Below, in pieces: positions 33,479-41,841 of a stretch of 64,000 nucleotides of DNA. How positions within the stretch are numbered: the first letter of the stretch is position 1; each line of letters starts with the position of its first letter. The DNA lies in contig DWWP01000014.1 in NCBI GenBank assembly GCA_019119635.1, positions 1 to 64,000 of the forward strand, in the 5' to 3' direction. The notes under the pieces are model-generated. The model saw only the letters and a list, made by a program, of their open reading frames with translations, did no database searches and had not been told where the DNA came from. Source of the stretch: Candidatus Dietzia intestinipullorum. Its GTDB lineage: Bacteria > Actinomycetota > Actinomycetes > Mycobacteriales > Mycobacteriaceae. The translations under genes were made by a program, and so were the position numbers.

Positions 33479-34469
33479 CCGCGTCGAAGCCGGCGCGCGC
33501 GGCGTCGAGCACCGGGCCGGGGACGGTGACCTCCTCCGGCACCGCGTACCCCTCGGGCGCCGGGATGTCGCCGGGCACCGGGATCGTGACCTCCTCGGCC
33601 GGTGCCGGTGACGCGTCCGGCTCGGGCTGCTCGATCGCCTCGCCCGCGTCGCCCGGCTCCCCCTCGGTGTCCGGCTCCCCCTCGGCGCCCGGGGCGACCG
33701 GTCCGACCCGGGCGGCCAGGTCGTCCGTCGATCCGGCGAAGACGTTGAGGTCGACATCGCCGGAGAAGCCGGGGACGTCGCCGTCGTCGGCCCGCTGCCA
33801 GAACAGCCACTCGGTCCAGCCGCCGATCATCGGGCGGCTGGGCTCGGAGACGTCGTACTCGGCGAGCCACAGCAGGTAGTCGCTCAGCGCGGTCGAGTTG
33901 TCGGTCTTGTCGATCCAGAAGTGGCGGTAGGTGTAGACGATCGGCGTCCGCCCGGTGAGCGCCTCGGTCTCCTCGAGGAAGTCGCGGGACCAGTCGACCA
34001 GCTCGTCCGCGTCCAGGCCCTCGTCGATCTCGATGTCGAGCACCGGCGGCAGCTGCTGCCCGCCGACCGACTGGATCCGGTCGGCGAATGCCCGGGCTTG
34101 GGCCAGGGGGTCGGTGGCCGGTCGGGCCTTGTGGTAGCTGCCGACCGCCATGCCCGCGGCCCGGGCGTCCTCGACGTCGGCGTCGTAGTAGCGGTTCGCG
34201 GGGGCGGTGCCCTCGGTGGCCTTGATGAAGGCGTAGCTCTCGCCCGAGTCGGCTGCGGCCTGCCAGTCCACGGGCGCGCCGTGCGGGTGCTGCCAGCTCG
34301 AGGCGTCCACACCCCGCGCCAGTCCCTCGAGCGAGGAGGAGACGGGGATGACCGCGGCGGCCCGCGGCGAGACGACCACCACGAGGAGGCCGAGCGCGAG
34401 GAGGACCGCGGAGGCCAGGGCGATCAGGAGTCGGCTGACACGTCGGGACGATGTTCCGGCTGGAGTCAT
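33468..34469 (-). CDS. Secreted GH25 muramidase (lysozyme-like)
   Basis: A 333-aa exported glycosidase. It has an N-terminal hydrophobic signal (LLIALASAVLLALGLLVVVV), then a GH25 domain with the opening GVDASSWQ (D55) and the DIE motif (D145, E147 in PVLDIEIDEG), the acid/base pair of this family. It cleaves the MurNAc-GlcNAc bond of peptidoglycan. A Glu/Pro-rich C-terminal linker (from ~240) may sit in the wall. The ATG at 34469 gives a clean signal peptide; a TTG 8 codons upstream is an alternative, and neither has a strong ribosome site. Direct repeats in the upstream gap may be control sites. Confidence 0.85.
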   Translation of the reverse strand: MTPAGTSSRRVSRLLIALASAVLLALGLLVVVVSPRAAAVIPVSSSLEGLARGVDASSWQHPHGAPVDWQAAADSGESYAFIKATEGTAPANRYYDADVEDARAAGMAVGSYHKARPATDPLAQARAFADRIQSVGGQQLPPVLDIEIDEGLDADELVDWSRDFLEETEALTGRTPIVYTYRHFWIDKTDNSTALSDYLLWLAEYDVSEPSRPMIGGWTEWLFWQRADDGDVPGFSGDVDLNVFAGSTDDLAARVGPVAPGAEGEPDTEGEPGDAGEAIEQPEPDASPAPAEEVTIPVPGDIPAPEGYAVPEEVTVPGPVLDAARAGFDAVRR

Positions 34470-34580
34470 GGGGGGAGTATGCGTGAGCCCCAATAGTCAC
34501 ACAAGACACTTCAGCAACAATTCAGCCTCGGTTGTCGCAGCGGCCCGCGCCCGCAGCGCTTCGCGCCGGAACGTGCTGGA

Positions 34581-34609
34581 GATCACAACTGGATCACAAG
34601 GTGTAACAC
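34581..34609. promoter_or_regulatory. Helically phased direct repeat and small palindrome in the divergent gap
   Basis: gatcacaa occurs at 34581-34588 and again at 34592-34599, an 11-bp period that puts both copies on one face of the helix. The palindrome gtgtaacac follows (34601-34609). The site lies between the muramidase (minus) and the 91-aa gene (plus). It could bind a regulator; no family is claimed. Confidence 0.3.
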
Positions 34610-34689
34610 GCGTCCCCGGCGGAGCGATCCGCCATTTTCCTCACCTACGCTGGGGGTCGTCCCACCGATTCCGTCGGGAGATCCCCCTG

Positions 34690-34965
34690 ATGTCCGATAC
34701 CACGTACGACCTCACGACCCCGCTCTACCGCCACGACCTCGTCACCGAGGTCGACGGCCCGGAAGACGATCCCGTCCTCGAGGTGACCGTCGCGGAGACG
34801 GTGGTCCTCGACGAGACGGGCGCCGGCCGTGGCGTGCCGGAGCTGGCACTCAGGACCGGGCCCGAGGGCATCACGCTCACCGACCGTGACCAGGTCCTGC
34901 AGCTGCAGGCAGTGATCAACCGGGCCGTCAACCAGTGGCGGGACGCCGCGTCGCACCTGCCCTGA
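34690..34965 (+). CDS. Hypothetical small acidic protein
   Basis: A 91-aa soluble protein without signal, membrane helix or cysteine. It is acidic in its first half (EVDGPEDDPVLEVTVAETVV) and ends in a helix (DQVLQLQAVINRAVNQWRDAASHLP). The ATG follows GGGAG. It is monocistronic, divergent from the muramidase and convergent with the pentapeptide protein. I do not recognise the family. Confidence 0.6.
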   Translation: MSDTTYDLTTPLYRHDLVTEVDGPEDDPVLEVTVAETVVLDETGAGRGVPELALRTGPEGITLTDRDQVLQLQAVINRAVNQWRDAASHLP

Positions 34966-34986
34966 CCCCGGGCCCCGGGCCCCGGG
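34966..34986. repeat. Three tandem ccccggg units, possible bidirectional terminator
   Basis: Three exact 7-bp copies start right after the stop codon of the 91-aa gene, between two convergent genes. Each copy is nearly self-complementary and together they can fold, so a transcription-stop role is plausible without a T-run. Confidence 0.4.
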
Positions 34987-35007
34987 CGGGCGATCGACGC
35001 GCCATCC

Positions 35008-35697
35008 TCACTCGACCCGGATCCCGGCCTCGGCGATCAACGCCATTCCCACCCCCAGCACCTGTTCCGGCGAGATGAGCGCTCCCCGCAGCGCGGTCGC
35101 TCCCCGGATGTTCTCCAGCTCGGCCCCGCGCAGGTCCGCGGCGGCTGACCGGGAGCGGCTCACATCGGAGTCCCGGAGATCGACGTCCTCCGTGGCGAGG
35201 TCCGTGACCTCTGCCTCGAGCAGGTCGGCCTGACGGGCCCGCGTCCCGGCCAGCCGGACCCGTTGCAGCCGCGACATCCGCAGATTGAGCATGTCGGCGT
35301 GGCAGTCCTCGAAGGTCACGTCGGTCAACCGCGCGTCCGAGAGCACCAGCCCGGTGAGCCGGCAGCCCACGAATCGCACGCGGGTCAGCGAGGCCCCGTC
35401 GGCGACCATCCCGGACAGGTCGCACCCCTGCAGCGTCACGTCGGTCAGGCGGAGCCCCTCGGCGCGGGCGCCGCTCAGCCGCAGGTCCTCGAGTGCCGAT
35501 TCCCGGATCTCCGCCCCGCCGAGCGACGCCGGGCCATCGCCCGGGTCCGGGGCGTCGCCCGCGCCGGCCAGTACGCCGTCCCACAATGCATCCGGCTCGA
35601 GGTCGGTGTCCGGGGGCCGTAGCTGTTCCCGCCGCGGCACGGACGGCGCTGCGGGCGGGCGGGGAGAGTTGGAACGTCGACGCAGTGGGGGAGGCAT
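35008..35697 (-). CDS. Pentapeptide-repeat protein
   Basis: A 229-aa protein whose residues ~65-205 form a pentapeptide-repeat (A(D/N)LXX) right-handed beta helix. LRLSGARAEGLRLTD, LQGCDLSGMVADGASL and DLRDSDVSRSRSAAADLRGAEL show the repeating Leu/Ala spacing. There is no signal peptide; the first ~60 residues are Pro/Arg-rich. Some members, such as MfpA, mimic DNA and protect gyrase; others have no known role. This one shows no particular link and stands alone. Confidence 0.75.
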   Translation of the reverse strand: MPPPLRRRSNSPRPPAAPSVPRREQLRPPDTDLEPDALWDGVLAGAGDAPDPGDGPASLGGAEIRESALEDLRLSGARAEGLRLTDVTLQGCDLSGMVADGASLTRVRFVGCRLTGLVLSDARLTDVTFEDCHADMLNLRMSRLQRVRLAGTRARQADLLEAEVTDLATEDVDLRDSDVSRSRSAAADLRGAELENIRGATALRGALISPEQVLGVGMALIAEAGIRVE

Positions 35698-35779
35698 GAC
35701 CGTCAGCGTAGGTCGCGGTCGCGGAGACCGGTCGGCGCGACCGGAGGAGTGTGTCGGACGATCGCGCTACCGTGGGGGC

Positions 35780-36286
35780 ATGAACACCTGGCCTGAGAAC
35801 GACCATCCCGGCGACCGCGACGATCCCGTGGCGGGGGCGCCGTACGGTCGGCAGCCGTTCTTCGGGGACGGCCAGGTCCCACCCGCGCAGCCGGGCTACC
35901 CGGGGCAGCCCGGCGGGGTCGACCCGTACCTGGCCGCCGGCTTCGGTGCGCCGAACCCCTACGGCGCACCCGACCCCTACGGTGCCCCGAATCCGTACGG
36001 GGCGGTGCAGCCGTACCAGCCCGGGGTCCCGTACGCGCCCGCGTACCCGGCCTCGCGCAAGGAGCCGGCGCTCTCGCTGGTGTTGTCGTTCCTCCTGCCC
36101 GGGCTGGGCACCATGATCAACGGGCAGGCGGGCAAGGGCGTCGGCATCATGGTCGGGTACTTCCTCGGCGCGCTGCTGTCGGTGATCCTGATCGGGCTGC
36201 CCATCATGTTCGGGTTCTGGGTCTGGGGGATGGTCGACGCGTACTCGGGGGCCAAGGAGCACAACGCCCGCCACGGCTTCCACTGA
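35780..36286 (+). CDS. TM2-type membrane protein with Pro/Tyr/Gly-rich N-terminus
   Basis: A 168-aa protein. Residues ~1-95 are a disordered N-terminus with NPYGAPDPYGAP-type repeats. Two helices follow (LSLVLSFLLPGLGTMINGQ and IMVGYFLGALLSVILIGLPIM), and the tail WVWGMVDAYSGAKEHN matches TM2-domain proteins. The Pro-rich head may bind other envelope proteins; the function is unknown. It is 34 bp upstream of zmp1 and on the same strand, so the two may share a transcript. Confidence 0.7.
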   Translation: MNTWPENDHPGDRDDPVAGAPYGRQPFFGDGQVPPAQPGYPGQPGGVDPYLAAGFGAPNPYGAPDPYGAPNPYGAVQPYQPGVPYAPAYPASRKEPALSLVLSFLLPGLGTMINGQAGKGVGIMVGYFLGALLSVILIGLPIMFGFWVWGMVDAYSGAKEHNARHGFH

Positions 36287-36320
36287 CCACTGCGGCCCGC
36301 ACCTTCCGTAACCTGGTCGC

Positions 36321-38342
36321 ATGACAGCGACCGAGACCCCCACCGATTCTCCCCGCCCGTCGGGCCTGGACCTGCGGTACGTCGACCGGGAGGTGCGCCC
36401 GCAGGACGACCTCTACAACCACGTCAACGGCACCTGGATCCGTGACCACGTGATCCCCGCCGACCGGCCGATCGACGGTGCGTTCCTCGCGCTGCGGGAC
36501 CTGTCCGAGGAGCGCGTCCGCGACATCATCACCGACGCCCCCGTGGACTCGCGGATCGGCGCTCTCTACGCCTCCTTCATGGACACCGAGGCGGTCGAGG
36601 CCGCCGGTGTGGACGCGCTGGCCCCGGATCTGGCCGAGATCGACGGAGCCGAGGACAGCCACGCGCTGGCGCTGGCGATGGCCCGGCTCGAGCGGGTCGG
36701 CGTCCCCGGGCTGGTCGGCGCGTACGTCAACAACGACGCCAAGAACTCGAGCGAGTACATCCTCTACCTGGTGCAGTACGGCATCGGGCTGCCGGACGAG
36801 TCGTTCTACCGCGAGGACCAGTACGCCGAGTTGCGCGAGCAGTACGCCGCGCACATCGCCCGGCTGCTGGACCTGGCTGGTCTGGCCGGGGACGGGGACG
36901 ACGACGAGGCCGGCGGTTCCGCGGCTCTCGCCGCCCGGATCGTCGCGCTGGAGAGCAGGATCGCCGCGGCCCACTGGGACGTGGTGGACCGTCGCGACGC
37001 GGACAAGACCTACAACCCGGTGACGTGGGCGGAGCTGCCCGAGCTGGCGCCCGGCTTCCCGTGGCACGACTGGGCGCGCGAGATCGGCGGCACCGAGGAG
37101 ACGTTCGGCCGCCTCGTGGCGATGCAGCCCGACTTCCTCACCGCGGTCGCCGAACTGTGGAGCTCGGAGCCGCTCGAGACGTGGAAGGCCTGGCTGCGGT
37201 GGCGGGTCCTCAGCTCGCGGGCCGCCTTCCTGCACTCGGCGATGGTCGACGAGGACTTCGCCTTCTACGGCACCGCGATGTCGGGCACCGAGGAGATCAA
37301 GGCCCGCTGGAAGCGCGGCGTGGGCGCCGTCGAGGGCGCGCTCGGCGAGGAGGTGGGCAAGGAGTACGTTGCCCGGCACTTCCCGCCCGGCCACAAGGCG
37401 CGGATGGAGGAGCTCGTCGCCAACCTCACCGCCGCGTACCGGTACTCGATCGCGCGACTGCCGTGGATGACCTCCGAGACGCAGGAGCGGGCCCTGGCCA
37501 AGCTCGAGGCGTTTGTGCCCAAGATCGGCTACCCGGACGAGTGGCGCGACTACTCGGCGCTTGAGCTCCGCCCCGACGACCTCGTCGGCAACGTGCGCCG
37601 CTCGTCGGCGTTCGAGCACGACTACGAGCTGGGCAAGCTGGGCGGGCCGGTCGACCGCGGGGAGTGGCACATGACCCCGCAGACGGTGAACGCCTACTTC
37701 AACCCGGTGATGAACGAGATCGTCTTCCCGGCCGCCATCCTCCAGCCGCCGTTCTTCGACGCCGATGCCGACGACGCCGCCAACTACGGCGCGATCGGGG
37801 CGGTGATCGGCCACGAGATCGGCCACGGTTTCGACGACCAGGGCTCCAAGTACGACGGCGACGGCAACCTCGTGGACTGGTGGACCGACGAGGACCGGTC
37901 GGCCTTCGGCACCCGCGTGGACGCGCTGATCGAGCAGTACCAGGGCCTCACGCCCGAGGGGCTCGATCCCGAGACCGATCACGTCAACGGCGCGTTCACG
38001 GTGGGCGAGAACATCGGCGACCTCGGCGGACTGACCATCGCGCTGCTCGCGTACCGCATGGCGCAGGGGACCGGCGGTGAGCCGGCGGAGGGCACCGACG
38101 TGGGCCCGGAGATCGACGGGATGTCCGGGATCCAACGGCTCATCACCTCCTGGGCGATCGTGTGGCGCACCAAGACCCGCGCCGAGGAGGCGGCCCGCCG
38201 CCTGGCCGTGGACCCGCACTCGCCGCCGGAATTCCGCTGCAACCAAGTGGTCAAGAACCTCGACGATTTCCACGCCGCGTTCGGGGTGTCCGAGGGCGAC
38301 GGGCTCTGGCTGGCGCCGGAGGAGCGCGTGAGCATCTGGTGA
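36321..38342 (+). CDS. zmp1: M13-family zinc metallopeptidase, Zmp1-like
   Basis: A 673-aa neprilysin/PepO-type endopeptidase. The zinc site HEIGH (H498, E499, H502) lies in VIGHEIGHGFDDQGSKYD. The third ligand is E563 in GENIGDLGG, with D567 as the supporting acid. The substrate-binding NAYFNP and FPAAILQPPFF blocks are present. It lacks an N-terminal signal, as does M. tuberculosis Zmp1 (Rv0198c), which holds the same position relative to mmpL3. It probably cleaves peptides outside the membrane or in the cytosol; the export route is unclear. Confidence 0.92.
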   Translation: MTATETPTDSPRPSGLDLRYVDREVRPQDDLYNHVNGTWIRDHVIPADRPIDGAFLALRDLSEERVRDIITDAPVDSRIGALYASFMDTEAVEAAGVDALAPDLAEIDGAEDSHALALAMARLERVGVPGLVGAYVNNDAKNSSEYILYLVQYGIGLPDESFYREDQYAELREQYAAHIARLLDLAGLAGDGDDDEAGGSAALAARIVALESRIAAAHWDVVDRRDADKTYNPVTWAELPELAPGFPWHDWAREIGGTEETFGRLVAMQPDFLTAVAELWSSEPLETWKAWLRWRVLSSRAAFLHSAMVDEDFAFYGTAMSGTEEIKARWKRGVGAVEGALGEEVGKEYVARHFPPGHKARMEELVANLTAAYRYSIARLPWMTSETQERALAKLEAFVPKIGYPDEWRDYSALELRPDDLVGNVRRSSAFEHDYELGKLGGPVDRGEWHMTPQTVNAYFNPVMNEIVFPAAILQPPFFDADADDAANYGAIGAVIGHEIGHGFDDQGSKYDGDGNLVDWWTDEDRSAFGTRVDALIEQYQGLTPEGLDPETDHVNGAFTVGENIGDLGGLTIALLAYRMAQGTGGEPAEGTDVGPEIDGMSGIQRLITSWAIVWRTKTRAEEAARRLAVDPHSPPEFRCNQVVKNLDDFHAAFGVSEGDGLWLAPEERVSIW

Positions 38343-38388
38343 GGTGAACCCGGGTCCCGCGCCGCCTCGCGGACGTTAGTGTCCACCC

Positions 38389-39465
38389 ATGACGATTCGG
38401 GTCGTGGAGTGGTCGACGGGGTGTCTGGGGCGGATGGCGGTGGAGGCGATCGACGCCCGGCCGGAGTTGCGGCTCGCGGGCGTGTTCGTCTCCGACCCGG
38501 CCAAGGTCGGCGTGGACGCCGGGCGCCTGGCGGGTCTCGATCGCGATCTCGGCGTGCCGGCCACCGACGACCGGGCGGCGCTGCTGGCTCTGGAGCCGGA
38601 CGTCGTGGTGTACACGGCTGAGACCGAGACCCGGTTCACGGCGGCGATCGAGGACTTCACGGAGTTCCTGGGCGCCGGGATCGACGTGGTGGCCTCCGGG
38701 CCGGTGCTGCTGCAGTACCCGCACGGGACGCTGCCCGAGGAGATGATCGCCGCGCTCGACGCCGCGGGCCGCGAGGGCGGGGCGACGTTGCACGTCAACG
38801 GCATCGACCCCGGCTTCGCCAACGACGTGCTGCCCCTGGTGATGACCAGCCTGTCCCGGAGCATCGAGACGATCCGGGTCGGTGAGATCGCCGACTACTC
38901 CGTCTACCACCAGGGCGAGACGATGCGGCGACTGTTCGGCTTCGGCAGCCCCATGGAGACCCTGCCGCCGCTGCTCAGGCCCGGCATGCTCGCTGCCGGC
39001 TGGGGCTCGGTGGTCCGGCAGATCGCGGCCGCACTCGACGTCGCTTTGGACGAGCCGCTGGTCGAGAGGCACGAGCGGATCGCCGCAGACCGCGATCTGT
39101 CGCTGCTGGCGTGCGAGATCCCCGCCGGGACGCAGGCCGCCATGCGGTTCGAGGTGGTGGGGCAGGTCGACGGCGTCGACCGGATCGTCCTGGAGCACGT
39201 CACCCGTACCGCCGGCGATCAGGCGCCGGACTGGCCGCGCCCCGACCACGGCGACGGCTGCTACCGCATCGAGATCACCGGCCGGCCCGCCATGCGGATG
39301 GAGCTGACCCACCACGACGAGCACGGCGACCACAACGCCTCCGGCATGCTGGTCACCGCGATGCGGCTGGTCAACTCGGTGGAGGCGGTGGCGGCCGCGG
39401 AGCCGGGACTGGTCTACGCGAAGGACCTGCCGATGATCACGGGGCGTGGCTTAATGAGGTCATGA
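38389..39465 (+). CDS. Dihydrodipicolinate-reductase-like NAD(P)H oxidoreductase
   Basis: A 358-aa protein with an N-terminal Rossmann fold (WSTGCLGRMAVEAI) and the actinobacterial DapB/diaminopentanoate-dehydrogenase-like layout that the family is named for. Real DapB motifs for lysine synthesis are not obvious. Similar proteins are common in mycobacteria as uncharacterised oxidoreductases. The stop overlaps the next ATG (ATGA), so it is coupled with a secreted lipase. That link suggests a lipid or small-acid substrate, which is inference. Confidence 0.65.
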   Translation: MTIRVVEWSTGCLGRMAVEAIDARPELRLAGVFVSDPAKVGVDAGRLAGLDRDLGVPATDDRAALLALEPDVVVYTAETETRFTAAIEDFTEFLGAGIDVVASGPVLLQYPHGTLPEEMIAALDAAGREGGATLHVNGIDPGFANDVLPLVMTSLSRSIETIRVGEIADYSVYHQGETMRRLFGFGSPMETLPPLLRPGMLAAGWGSVVRQIAAALDVALDEPLVERHERIAADRDLSLLACEIPAGTQAAMRFEVVGQVDGVDRIVLEHVTRTAGDQAPDWPRPDHGDGCYRIEITGRPAMRMELTHHDEHGDHNASGMLVTAMRLVNSVEAVAAAEPGLVYAKDLPMITGRGLMRS

Positions 39466-40433
39466 GTCTCCTGCGCGCCGCCGTCACGGTGCTGGCCACC
39501 GCCGCTCTGGGACTGCCGGGGGCCGGTGCGGCGCACGCGGCCGAGTCGGGCACCGATCCCTCCACGCGGGCTCCGATCCCGGTCGGCTATCACTTCCTGT
39601 CCGGGGCGTCCCTGGCGATCACCGAGCCGGGAGCGCCGTTGCCCGGCGCCAACGACTGGACCTGCCGGCCGACGGCCGACAAGCCGCGGCCGGTCGTGTT
39701 GGTCCACGGCACGCTCGGCAGCGGCACGAGTAACTGGGCCACGTACGGGCCGCTGCTGCACAACGAGGGCTACTGCGTGTACACGCTCACCTATGGCGCG
39801 ACGCCCGGCGCGCAGTGGCCGCTGAGCGAGCTCGGCGGCGTCTCGGACATCCGGGCAGTCTCGCTGCCGCAGGTCGCGCAGTTCGTCGATCGCGTCCTGG
39901 AGGCGACCGGGGCTGAGCAGGTCGACATGGTGGGGCACTCGCAGGGCACTCTCATCTCGGGGCTGGTGGCAAAGACCGAACGGCCCGGCCGTGTCCACAC
40001 GGTCGCGTCGCTGGCCCCACTCTGGCGCGGCACCGGCGGTTCGGTCGCCGACCAGATGCTCACGGCCTCGTCCGGCGGGGAGCGCGACGCTCTCGAGTCG
40101 GGCGCGGGGTCCCTCCCGCAGATCTTTCCCGGCTCGCTCCTCCTGCAGGAGTTGTGGGCCGGCGGGACCCCCTACGCGCCGGGGGTGCGGTACCTCAACG
40201 TGGCGACCCGGTACGACGAGGCCGTCCTGCCGTATACCTCTGGTCTGGTCCCCGGGCCGCTGACGACCAACGTGGTGGTCCAGGACGGCTGCGAGCAGGA
40301 CCTCTCCGAGCACGTCGCCGTGGCCGCCGACCCCCGCGCCGCCGACCACGTGCTGGCCGCGCTCGATCCGGACACCCCACGCGAACCGCGGTGCGAGGCG
40401 ATCGCCCCGGTTCACGGCCCGACGGGCTGGTGA
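39462..40433 (+). CDS. Secreted lipase, alpha/beta hydrolase (EstA/lipase class 2)
   Basis: A 323-aa exported lipase with an N-terminal signal (AAVTVLATAALGLPGAGAAHA). VLVHGTLGSG supplies the oxyanion hole, and GHSQG (S160) is the nucleophile elbow. Asp and His candidates lie in the C-terminal third (for example DLSEHVAVA). The Cys pair near residues 68 and 105 may form a disulfide outside the cell. GAGG is 5 nt before the ATG, which overlaps the upstream stop by 4 bp. Short- to medium-chain triglyceride or ester hydrolysis is likely. Confidence 0.8.
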   Translation: MSLLRAAVTVLATAALGLPGAGAAHAAESGTDPSTRAPIPVGYHFLSGASLAITEPGAPLPGANDWTCRPTADKPRPVVLVHGTLGSGTSNWATYGPLLHNEGYCVYTLTYGATPGAQWPLSELGGVSDIRAVSLPQVAQFVDRVLEATGAEQVDMVGHSQGTLISGLVAKTERPGRVHTVASLAPLWRGTGGSVADQMLTASSGGERDALESGAGSLPQIFPGSLLLQELWAGGTPYAPGVRYLNVATRYDEAVLPYTSGLVPGPLTTNVVVQDGCEQDLSEHVAVAADPRAADHVLAALDPDTPREPRCEAIAPVHGPTGW

Positions 40434-40452
40434 ACCTCGGGATGAAAGGCCG

Positions 40453-41358
40453 TCAGTAGTTCCAGTCGCCCTGGCCGTCGAAGGCACCGAACCGGTCGCC
40501 GGGGCCGTTGATCACGATGAACGGGTCGCCGTTTCCGGTGTTGTCGTAGTACCAGGCCGCGTCCTCGGGGCTGAGGTTGATGCAGCCGTGGGAGACGTTG
40601 CGCTCGCCCTGGTCCGCGATCGACCACGGGGCCGAGTGGACGAAGATCCCGTCGTAGCTCAGGCGGACGCCGTTCTCGACGGTCGTGTCGTACCCGCCCG
40701 CGTCCTGCGCGAGGCCCCAGGTGGAGGAGTCCATCCGGACCTCGCGGTCGCGCCAACCGTTGTAGTAGATCCCGTTGTACGTGGCATAGGCATCGCGGCC
40801 GGCGGAGGCGGGCATGGTGCGCTCCACCTCTCCGTTGCGGGTCACGGTGACGAGGTGGGTGTTGTCGTCGTAGGTGGAGACGACGGCGTCGCCGGTGCGG
40901 AACGACTGCTGGTGGCCGTCGGCCCACACCGTCACGGAGGTGTGGGCGGGCCAGAACTCGTGGGGGCGCCAGCGGAGCTCGGTATCGCTCACCCAGTAGT
41001 ACTTGCCGTCCACGTGCGGGGCGGAGCGGACTCCCACGGCGGCCTCGGCGGCGGGGCGGTCCTCGACGGGGCGGTCGAAGGTGATCATGACGGGCTGGGC
41101 CACTCCCACCACCTCGTCGGGGCTCGGGTAGACGGACGCGACCTCGGCGTCGATGTCCGGGCGCGGCGGTCCCGGGACGGGGAGGGTGACGACGCCGGAG
41201 GAGCCGGCCGACCCGGAGGACAGCGACCCCAGGGAGACCGGTGCGGACTCGAGGCCCGGGAGGCCGGCGACCGACTGCGCGCCGGCGGCGGGGGCGAGTC
41301 CGATCACGAGGCCGGTGGCGGCGATGAGCGTCGCGGTGGAGCGGGTGTGGCGGGACAT
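40453..41358 (-). CDS. L,D-transpeptidase (YkuD) with Ig-like domain
   Basis: A 301-aa exported enzyme that makes 3-3 crosslinks in peptidoglycan. A signal peptide (TLIAATGLVIGLAPAAGA) is followed by a Pro/Ser linker and an actinobacterial Ig-like domain (~75-155), then the catalytic domain. The YkuD active site reads HSAPWSIADQGERN then VSHGC, with H241, H257 and C259. The ATG at 41358 has AAGGAG 4 nt upstream. The position and strand match Rv0192. It is convergent with the lipase. Confidence 0.9.
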   Translation of the reverse strand: MSRHTRSTATLIAATGLVIGLAPAAGAQSVAGLPGLESAPVSLGSLSSGSAGSSGVVTLPVPGPPRPDIDAEVASVYPSPDEVVGVAQPVMITFDRPVEDRPAAEAAVGVRSAPHVDGKYYWVSDTELRWRPHEFWPAHTSVTVWADGHQQSFRTGDAVVSTYDDNTHLVTVTRNGEVERTMPASAGRDAYATYNGIYYNGWRDREVRMDSSTWGLAQDAGGYDTTVENGVRLSYDGIFVHSAPWSIADQGERNVSHGCINLSPEDAAWYYDNTGNGDPFIVINGPGDRFGAFDGQGDWNY

Positions 41359-41841
41359 CGTTCTCCTTGTAGAACCATGGACGAGCGGCGAAAGCACAGG
41401 CGTCACATATGCCACTCTGCTCACTTTGGTAACACGATACAGCTGAGAGGGGGCGAGGGGTAGTCGTCCGGGATCACGGGCTTTCCTGGGCGGACCATGC
41501 CATCGTTCGATGGCATCGACGGTCCCGGAAATCGCAGGTCGAGAAGCCTCGAGGTGTTATTGATAAAAAGTCAACTACGTATGTCCAGTTCATGGGATTG
41601 CAATGATGATGTCTGCAACATAGGCTATGAAAAGTCACCAGCCGGAGGCGGTGGCGAGGTGGAGTGCGGTTGAGGGGCTGTCACTTCATGCATAAAGGGG
41701 CCGGTCATGGACCGGAAGCACCTGGGGGGTGCAGGCCCGCGGCCTTGAGGGGTGGTCGCGGGACCGGGCGGACGCGATGCGCTGCCCGGGCAGGGAAACG
41801 GCGTCGGATGCTGAGGGGCTCCGGCGCCGTTTCTCGTCTGG
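41359..41841. other. Intergenic region with an unusually A/T-rich patch
   Basis: About 480 bp between the L,D-transpeptidase start and the end of a lipoprotein gene. A hairpin-forming atgccatcgttcgatggcat lies near 41500. From about 41555 to 41640 the base composition drops well below that of the surroundings (long A/T runs such as ttattgataaaaag). No convincing ORF or RNA gene was found. The right end may serve as the lipoprotein gene's 3' region. Confidence 0.5.
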
